DNA of 11,806 bases from JANNYA01 sp043754435 (lineage in GTDB: Bacteria; Pseudomonadota; Gammaproteobacteria; Xanthomonadales; SZUA-5), in NCBI GenBank assembly GCA_043754435.1, contig JAYUUS010000163.1, positions 1 through 11,806 on the forward strand, written 5' to 3'. Made by a program: the position numbers and the translations under genes. Each line of letters begins with the position of its first letter. The stretch's first letter is position 1. Below the pieces are notes generated by a model. The model saw only the letters and a list, made by a program, of their open reading frames with translations. It made no database searches and was not told the origin of the DNA. Shown here piece after piece: positions 6,376 to 11,806 of this stretch.

Positions 6376-7379
6376 AGCACTTTACCCGCACGCTTTAATG
6401 CCGCCAAATGCAGCGCATAGTCAATCGCCGCATACAAACTTTGTGGGCGCGCGAGCGCTTTGCCGGCTAGATCAAGCGCGGTGCCATGGTCAACACTGGT
6501 GCGAATAAAAGGCAATCCTAAAGTAATATTGACAGCTTGACCAAAACCTTGGGCTTTCAAAACCGGTAGCCCTTGGTCGTGATACATCGCCAGAATCACG
6601 TCCACTTCCTGCAAGCGCTGGGGCACAAACGCAGTATCAGCCGGCCATGGACCTAGTAGATGGATGCCGCTTGCACGCAAATCGCGCAGTGCTGGTTCAA
6701 TCACCTCAATTTCTTCAGCCCCCAAATGCCCGCCCTCGCCTGCGTGTGGGTTCAAACCCAGCACGCCGATACGCGGCCTAGCGATGCCGAACTGCTCGCG
6801 TAGGCTGCGATCCAAGGTACGAATAACGCTGTTCAATCGCGCTGTAGTTATTTCTGCCGCGACATGCCTTAACGGTATGTGGGTGGTAACCAGCGCTACT
6901 TTGAGTTTCTCAGTCGCTAGCAACATCACAACGGGCACGCCGCCACTGAGCTGCTGCAAAAATTCAGTATGACCGGAAAAATTAATTCCCGCATCGTTGA
7001 TAACACCTTTGTGCACAGGCCCCGTCACCATGGCATCGAATTCACCGGACTGGCAGCCCGCCGCGATGCGCTGCAATACACTTAACACATAGTGCGCGTT
7101 ACCCAGCCGTAGGAATCCGAACTCGTTCACTTGCGCCAATTTTTGCGGCACAAAATAGACCGTTGAAGGCGGCATCGGGCCAAAATACTGGGCGTCAAAA
7201 CGCTCAATTTTAAAACCCGTGCGCACCACGCGGCTGGCCGCTTCCAGCAGGCTTGGATCGCCGACATACACAAGCTGGGCACCGCCCACACCCCGTTCAA
7301 TCGCTCTTGCAATCAGCTCTGGGCCGATCCCGGCGGGTTCACCTGCTGAAAGTGCAATTCGCAATGCACGTGTGTTCAC
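6372..7379 (-). CDS. pdxA: 4-hydroxythreonine-4-phosphate dehydrogenase
   Basis: PdxA oxidises 4-phospho-hydroxy-L-threonine with NAD(P), and the product decarboxylates to the aminoacetone phosphate used by PdxJ for pyridoxine 5'-phosphate synthesis (DXP-dependent vitamin B6 route). The 335-residue length is normal. Motifs: GEPAGIGPE (13-21) at the N-terminus, SGHTEFL (135-141), and the three metal-ligand histidines expected from the E. coli enzyme at H167 (TTHIPL), H212 (NPHAGEGG) and H267 (YHDQGLP). The conserved SVDHGTALDLAG lies near the C-terminus. The start is GTG, with AGGA seven bases upstream and only 20 bases after the surA stop. The stop overlaps the ksgA start by four bases. Cytoplasmic enzyme. 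Confidence 0.97.
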   Translation of the reverse strand: MNTRALRIALSAGEPAGIGPELIARAIERGVGGAQLVYVGDPSLLEAASRVVRTGFKIERFDAQYFGPMPPSTVYFVPQKLAQVNEFGFLRLGNAHYVLSVLQRIAAGCQSGEFDAMVTGPVHKGVINDAGINFSGHTEFLQQLSGGVPVVMLLATEKLKVALVTTHIPLRHVAAEITTARLNSVIRTLDRSLREQFGIARPRIGVLGLNPHAGEGGHLGAEEIEVIEPALRDLRASGIHLLGPWPADTAFVPQRLQEVDVILAMYHDQGLPVLKAQGFGQAVNITLGLPFIRTSVDHGTALDLAGKALARPQSLYAAIDYALHLAALKRAGKVL

Positions 7380-7386
7380 GATTAGG

Positions 7387-7390
7387 TCCT
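7387..7390 (-). promoter_or_regulatory. Ribosome binding site of pdxA
   Basis: Read on the minus strand, AGGA lies seven bases before the GTG at 7379, in the 20-base gap after surA. It supports the GTG start of pdxA. Confidence 0.6.
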
Positions 7391-7399
7391 GATGCTCAA

Positions 7400-8857
7400 T
7401 TAACCCTGGTTCTCGGCCGCAGCCTCTGCCTTGCGCTGCTCTTCACGTAGCTGCCGGGTTTTTTCCTCATCTAGGGCCTTGGCGGCTTCATCGTCTAGCT
7501 CTAGATCGTCGTTGGGTACACCTTCTAAACGCAGCTCAACAAAGCTTTCATTGCGCAGTTGGCGCACGAATTGCTGATACGCTTCGTCTGATTTACGCTG
7601 GCGAATACTGTCGCGCGCTTGGTTACGGGCATAGTCTTTGGTGCGGTCTAATTCGCGTGTACCAATGCGCTTAACGATATGCCAACCTTGTTCAGTGCTG
7701 AATGGTTTGCTGACTTCGCCATCTTTCAACGCTGAAATGGTTTCGGCGTAGGTGGTGCCATAGGTTTGCAAATCAAACCAGCCCATATCACCGCCCAAGG
7801 CAGCCGTTTGCGCGTCACCCGAGTATTTTTTTGCCTGCTCAGCGAAGTCCGCACCGGCAGCTAAACTATCGCTAATACCACGCACCGTCTTTTCTGCCTG
7901 TGCATCACTGGTCAACTCATCGACTTTGACCATAATGTGACGCGCATTGAACTCCGTGACCATCACTTGCGTATCGGACTTTGCTTCCAAAATTTTCAAG
8001 ATATGTAGGCCGCTTTGTGAGCGCACGGCGTTGGTAACTTCACCTGGCTTCAGGCCTGCCAGCGCTTCCGCAAATGCGCCGGGAATCTGATCGTAACGCC
8101 GCCAGCCGATGACACCGCCATCCAGCGCCTGCTCCGCATCCGAGTAGCGAATCGCTGCCGCCGAGAACTCCATTTTTCCTTCGTCAATCAGCTTTTTGAC
8201 GCCATCAATTTTCTTCTTTGCCAGTTCAAGCTGTTCGCTTGTGGCATTGTCCGGCAGCGCAATTAAAATTTGTGCTAACTTAATTTCACCCTGTTTAAGC
8301 TGCCCTGACGCCATCAAAATATCGATTTCAGACTCACTGACGTCAGAGCGGCTTTGCGACACCCGTTGGCGCAGCTTTTGCGTCAAAATTTCATCGCGCA
8401 TGGTGGTGCGAAAGTCACTCAGGCGTAAGCCGTCTTGTTCTAGAGCGCTGGCAAGCTGCTCAGTCGTCATTTTGTTGCCGCTGGCAACACGCGCTACCGC
8501 TTGGTCAATTTCAGTGTCGGTGACCTGCACGCCCGTTTCTTGCGCGCGTATCACCTGCAGTTTGCCAATAATCAAACGCTCAAGCAGCTGCTTTTCCAAC
8601 ACATTTTGCGGCGGCAGCTGATCTTCTTTACCGGCATACTGACGGCGAATATTGAGCATGGCACCGCCTAGCTCACTGTTCAAGATCACATCGTCTTCCA
8701 CCAGGGCGGCAATGCCGTCTACCGGTTCAGTTGCGGCAAAAGCAAATGTTGGAAGCAAAGCGAGAAGCGCTACGCCCAGCACCATCAAGCGCAGTAAAAG
8801 TGAAGGTGACAAAACTGATCGCGATGCGACGCGAATGCGGGAATTAAAAGACATCAT
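7400..8857 (-). CDS. surA: Periplasmic chaperone / peptidyl-prolyl isomerase SurA
   Basis: SurA escorts unfolded outer-membrane beta-barrel proteins, including LptD, across the periplasm. The 485-residue form starts at ATG 8857, four bases after the lptD stop. A signal peptide follows (LLLRLMVLGVALLALLPTFAFA, cleavage after AFA at residue 41). Next is the SurA N-domain (about 44-180, beginning VDGIAALVEDDVI), then two parvulin domains. Domain 1 (about 190-291) has DGGVIGW and SGLHILK; domain 2 (about 300-398) has ARHIMVK (305-311), GGDMGW (355-360) and GWHIVKR. A C-terminal helix (TKDYARNQARDSIRQRK) completes the core. Residues about 448-485 form a highly charged Glu/Asp/Lys/Arg/Ala tail absent from the 428-residue E. 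coli protein. A second ATG at 8854 is equally possible. It lies between lptD and pdxA. Confidence 0.95.
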   Translation of the reverse strand: MMSFNSRIRVASRSVLSPSLLLRLMVLGVALLALLPTFAFAATEPVDGIAALVEDDVILNSELGGAMLNIRRQYAGKEDQLPPQNVLEKQLLERLIIGKLQVIRAQETGVQVTDTEIDQAVARVASGNKMTTEQLASALEQDGLRLSDFRTTMRDEILTQKLRQRVSQSRSDVSESEIDILMASGQLKQGEIKLAQILIALPDNATSEQLELAKKKIDGVKKLIDEGKMEFSAAAIRYSDAEQALDGGVIGWRRYDQIPGAFAEALAGLKPGEVTNAVRSQSGLHILKILEAKSDTQVMVTEFNARHIMVKVDELTSDAQAEKTVRGISDSLAAGADFAEQAKKYSGDAQTAALGGDMGWFDLQTYGTTYAETISALKDGEVSKPFSTEQGWHIVKRIGTRELDRTKDYARNQARDSIRQRKSDEAYQQFVRQLRNESFVELRLEGVPNDDLELDDEAAKALDEEKTRQLREEQRKAEAAAENQG

Positions 8858-8861
8858 TTTT

Positions 8862-11180
8862 TTATGGATCCGGAGAGAGGTCGGAAAATCCGACAATAGC
8901 ATTGTCCAACAGGCGATCTGTTTTGCGACCCAAAACGCCTAAGCCGTTTAGTTCTAGCTCAAAAAAGATCGAATTTCTGCCTTGCAGCGTGCCAGCACGT
9001 AGGTAATGACGCCCTAACATACGTAAACGCCAGCAGCAGCTGCGATACTCAAAGCCTGCCAAGCCTTCCAGCGTGCGCCCTTCCGGCAAGGAATAATTCC
9101 AGCGCCCGATCAGCGACCAACGCTCATTAATCGGGACAAGTCCAGAAATATCGGTTTGCTCAAGTTGATCAAAGCGATAGCGATAGCCAATATTAAGTAA
9201 ACCTGCATCCCCAAAACTACGCTGCAAGCGCACCGCCGACAAACGTGTGCGCGACAGCTCTGGGTCATACTGATTCGCCCAGCTAACGCGCCACCGCTCA
9301 CTGAGCTGTGCTTGCGCCTCAGCCACCCAGACACCCGCGCCAGAGGTAAAGGGCTGCGAATTATCTAAGGTCACGTTGCTGTCGTCAAAATAGCGAATTT
9401 GGCCGACGCTTAGTCGAATTTTTTCAACGCCAGCAACGTCGTCAATCCAGCGCGTAGTCAGCGCTGCCGCCACTTGATTGGCATCGGCTTGGCGATCCGG
9501 CCCGGAAAAGCGATTATTGCGAAATAATTGCGGGAAACTAAAATCCAGCTCGGTGGTATCAAAGACCGGAAAGTCCCGCTGATCGCGAAAGGGCACGCGC
9601 AAGTAATAAAGCCTTGGCTCTAAAGTTTGGCGTAAATTCGGAAAAAATAGCGCGCTAGGACGGTCGAAATAAAGGCCCATGTCTAGCGAAGCAATCGGCA
9701 ATGAGCGAGTCGGGCCATTAACTCCCAACAGCGGATCGTTAGCTGCATAGCGCGAAATATCATAGCGCGTGTGGCGAAAGCTCAATTCGGGGCGAATATA
9801 GCCAAAAGATTTACGAAATTCGAAGCGCGCAAACGGCATCACATCGAAGCGCGAACCTTCGTACCCAATTTCACGACGAAAATGCACCAACTCAGATTTC
9901 ACGCCGTAGCTAAAAGGCCCAACATAATTTTCGCTATTAAAATAAAGACGCGGCGCACGACGATACGGATCAACCGCATTTAAATTGGCCGGGTCAATTA
10001 TCTCGAACCGATCTACCGTCAACCCGGCATTCCAAAGGCCAAAAAATTCATTGACATTACGCCCGTAAAAACCAACTTCACTGCCAATAATACTGGTCGC
10101 GTTGGTGGTAAGCGAATCGCCTAAGTCCTCAAAATAAAAATCGTCGGAAACCTTATTAATTGAACTGCCAAAGCGCCAAGTTGGGCTTAATTGACTTTGA
10201 AAATTGATGTTGACACTGAAGCGGTTATCACTACCTGGTAAATCACGCAAACGATCATGCGGTAAGAACGCGGTATTTATCAAAGCAGTTGTGTCGATCC
10301 CCAAATAGCGAAACTCTGAGCCCAACATAAAACCACGGCGCTGAATAATCCGACTAATTAGCGTAGCGTCATAATTCGGTGCCAAATTAAAATAATACGG
10401 TAGTGAAAAATCGACGCCGTCGCTATTTACACTAATCGTCGGTGCCAAAAGCCCGCTTTTACGCGCGTCAGTCAACGGGAAACTAGCGTAGGGTAAATAA
10501 AGCACCGGAAATTTGCCGACTACGACCTTAAAATCTTTCGCATGGCCGATACCAGCCGCGTGGTCCAAGTCAATTTGGCTCGCCTGCACTTGCCAAGCAG
10601 GTACATCGCCTGGGCAGGAAGTAAAACTTACGCCGGTTAGGGAGCTGGTTTGCCCTTGCTGCACGGCACTTTGCGCCCGGCCATTGCCGCGCCCGTCTTT
10701 TAAAGCATAGCGCACGTCGGTGAGCGTGCTTTTATCGTTTGCCAGATCGGCATCAATTTCATTCGCGTAGGCGATCAGCTGGCGCGTTTCAATTTTTGCT
10801 GGGCCCGTTGCGCGGGCGGTTTGCGTGGTTTTATTCAGCTCAATTGTGGGGGCATCCAGCGTTTGCTGGCCGCGCACCAGGGAAACTCCGCCGCTTAATG
10901 AAAATTGGTTGCCATCCGCCGACTCAATTTTTTTCGCAACAATGTCGGTCGGCGCCTGCGCGTTCGGCATTTCTACGGGCGCTAATTGCGTTTGCCAGCG
11001 GCCCTCACACGCCCAATGCGCCGACTCACCTTCACCGACACGCTCGCACGCCCAGGGTTTGTCTGGGGCCGCGCATAAGGCTTGCGCGAGCGCAAAACTT
11101 AACGGTGACAGCGCCAGTGGCAGCGCAAATGCAACCTGAAGACGAAAGTTTGATGCGTTAAAGTGCTTCCGGTTAGCCAT
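8862..11180 (-). CDS. lptD: LPS-assembly outer-membrane protein LptD
   Basis: LptD (Imp/OstA) is the outer-membrane beta-barrel that, with LptE as a plug, inserts lipopolysaccharide into the outer leaflet. I chose the ATG at 11180 (772 residues): it directly precedes a normal signal peptide (LQVAFALPLALSPLSFALA). The N-terminal OstA-type jellyroll is seen at about 79-117 (DGNQFSLSGGVSLVRGQQTL). The barrel follows to the C-terminus, with many alternating aromatic strands. Cysteines fit the disulfide scheme of E. coli LptD: C36/C45/C58 near the mature N-terminus, C189 (SCPG) after the jellyroll, and the adjacent pair C715-C716 (EYRSCCWRLR) near the end. SurA, encoded immediately downstream, is the chaperone that helps fold it. 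Promoters must lie in 11181-11336, shared with divergent etfB. Confidence 0.95.
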   Translation of the reverse strand: MANRKHFNASNFRLQVAFALPLALSPLSFALAQALCAAPDKPWACERVGEGESAHWACEGRWQTQLAPVEMPNAQAPTDIVAKKIESADGNQFSLSGGVSLVRGQQTLDAPTIELNKTTQTARATGPAKIETRQLIAYANEIDADLANDKSTLTDVRYALKDGRGNGRAQSAVQQGQTSSLTGVSFTSCPGDVPAWQVQASQIDLDHAAGIGHAKDFKVVVGKFPVLYLPYASFPLTDARKSGLLAPTISVNSDGVDFSLPYYFNLAPNYDATLISRIIQRRGFMLGSEFRYLGIDTTALINTAFLPHDRLRDLPGSDNRFSVNINFQSQLSPTWRFGSSINKVSDDFYFEDLGDSLTTNATSIIGSEVGFYGRNVNEFFGLWNAGLTVDRFEIIDPANLNAVDPYRRAPRLYFNSENYVGPFSYGVKSELVHFRREIGYEGSRFDVMPFARFEFRKSFGYIRPELSFRHTRYDISRYAANDPLLGVNGPTRSLPIASLDMGLYFDRPSALFFPNLRQTLEPRLYYLRVPFRDQRDFPVFDTTELDFSFPQLFRNNRFSGPDRQADANQVAAALTTRWIDDVAGVEKIRLSVGQIRYFDDSNVTLDNSQPFTSGAGVWVAEAQAQLSERWRVSWANQYDPELSRTRLSAVRLQRSFGDAGLLNIGYRYRFDQLEQTDISGLVPINERWSLIGRWNYSLPEGRTLEGLAGFEYRSCCWRLRMLGRHYLRAGTLQGRNSIFFELELNGLGVLGRKTDRLLDNAIVGFSDLSPDP

Positions 11181-11336
11181 GCAGCCTACGCTTAGGTGAC
11201 GAAGTTTTTGACAGCTCTGAACCATCGCATGAAAGCATCTGCCTGAAAAGCGGCTTTTGCCTTGGCGTTCACCTTCAGCTTCGCTACTCTTAGCGCCCGA
11301 GACAAATTCAATCACTTTATCCAAGGCACAGATCCT
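11181..11336. promoter_or_regulatory. Divergent lptD / etfB intergenic control region
   Basis: This 156-base gap should carry promoters for both genes. It contains the near-palindrome AAAAGCGGCTTTT (11246-11258, six-base arms around one G), an odd-centred symmetry more like a protein-binding site than a hairpin. No strong -35/-10 pair was found on either strand. AAGG (11323-11326) ten bases before the etfB ATG may be its ribosome binding site. Confidence 0.45.
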
Positions 11337-11806
11337 ATGAAGATTTTAGTTGGACTTAAACGCGTGGTGGACTACACCGTGCGGGTACAGGTCAAACCGG
11401 ATGGTAGCGGTGTTGCCACCGATGGCGTCAAACATTCGATCAACCCGTTTGACGAAATCGCCCTGGAAGAGGCGTTACGCTTACGTGAGCAAGGCAAGGC
11501 TACGGAAGTGATTGTGGTCAGCATTGGCGCACAGTCATCAATGCAGCAGTTGGATTCAGGCTTAGCGATGGGCGCAAACCGCGCCATTCACGTCAAAACC
11601 GAGCGCGCGATTCAGCCGTTAACCGCCGCGCGCGTGTTTTTGAAGCTGATCGAGCAAGAAAAACCCGATCTAGTCATTTTAGGCAAACAAGCGATTGACG
11701 ATGACGCGAATCAAACAGCACAAATGATCGCCGCACTTTGGGATCGCCCACAGGCAACTTTTGCATCGAAAGTCGAGGTGCTTGGCACCAGCCTGCGCGT
11801 GACTCG
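11337..11806 (+). CDS. etfB: Electron transfer flavoprotein beta subunit, 5' part
   Basis: EtfB pairs with EtfA to carry electrons from acyl-CoA dehydrogenases to ETF-ubiquinone oxidoreductase. The 156 visible residues (of about 249 usual) begin MKILVGLKRVVDY. They contain INPFDEIALEEALRL (35-49), a typical EtfB segment, the strand VIVVSIG (58-64), and the family signature GKQAIDDDANQTAQ (116-129) near the nucleotide site. The frame is open to the window's end with no stop, so the gene continues outside; etfA would be expected next. It is divergent from lptD. ATG at 11337 has AAGG ten bases upstream. Confidence 0.96.
   Translation, partial: MKILVGLKRVVDYTVRVQVKPDGSGVATDGVKHSINPFDEIALEEALRLREQGKATEVIVVSIGAQSSMQQLDSGLAMGANRAIHVKTERAIQPLTAARVFLKLIEQEKPDLVILGKQAIDDDANQTAQMIAALWDRPQATFASKVEVLGTSLRVT

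Noticed and set aside
8196..8621. 141-residue open frame antisense to surA on the plus strand
   Set aside because: Ser/Cys-rich composition typical of a frame shadow; surA is certain on the other strand.
8858..8902. Longer surA start (15 extra residues) overlapping the end of lptD
   Set aside because: The extra residues overlap lptD by about 40 bases and precede a normal signal peptide; the ATG at 8857, four bases after the lptD stop, fits much better.
10739..11161. 140-residue open frame antisense to the lptD 5' part
   Set aside because: Low-complexity Arg/Pro/Ala shadow of lptD, with no domain.
11262..11290. TTGGCG - 17 bases - TACTCT as an etfB promoter
   Set aside because: Spacing is right but the -10 matches only three of six consensus bases; too weak to call.
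11181..11324. Longer lptD start at a TTG, 48 residues upstream
   Set aside because: It would put charged, non-signal residues before the signal peptide and leave only 12 bases between divergent genes, with no room for promoters. AGGA eight bases upstream of the TTG is probably coincidence.

Overview
The window looks like a bacterial chromosome segment, most likely from a gammaproteobacterium. The block lptD-surA-pdxA-ksgA is the classic outer-membrane biogenesis / pyridoxal phosphate / rRNA methylation cluster of that group. The SurA and LptD sequences read to me as Xanthomonadales-like, but that is an impression from memory, not a computed result. Housekeeping genes are moderately GC-rich; one two-gene block is clearly AT-rich.

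Layout from left to right. (1) 2-2554 (+): the 3' part of icmF, the fused adenosylcobalamin-dependent isobutyryl-CoA mutase with its built-in G-protein chaperone; the 5' end lies outside the window. (2) 2606-4398 (+): an AT-rich cassette of two unrecognised genes overlapping by 13 nt. The first encodes a membrane-anchored coiled-coil protein. The second encodes a membrane-anchored protein built of three ~100-residue modules, each with a cysteine pair. (3) 4436-5519 (+): about 1.1 kb of small and broken genes. It holds a short orphan reading frame without a normal start, three tiny ORFs joined by ATGA overlaps (the middle one is a zeta-toxin-like P-loop kinase that has lost its centre), and a frameshifted tail of an ECF-type sigma factor. 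(4) 5590-11180 (-): a tightly packed operon lptD > surA > pdxA > ksgA. (5) 11337 to the end (+): the 5' part of etfB, transcribed divergently from lptD.

How the genes work together. LptD is the outer-membrane LPS translocon and SurA is the periplasmic chaperone that helps fold outer-membrane barrels including LptD. PdxA makes a precursor of pyridoxal phosphate and KsgA dimethylates 16S rRNA; both are coupled to the upstream genes by short gaps or overlaps. IcmF and EtfB flank the window and both fit acyl-CoA (branched-chain) metabolism, but they are 9 kb apart and not one transcript. The segment 2606-5519 looks like an accessory insertion hotspot between icmF and the end of the ksgA operon. 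The AT-rich pair inside it is the best candidate for something undescribed.
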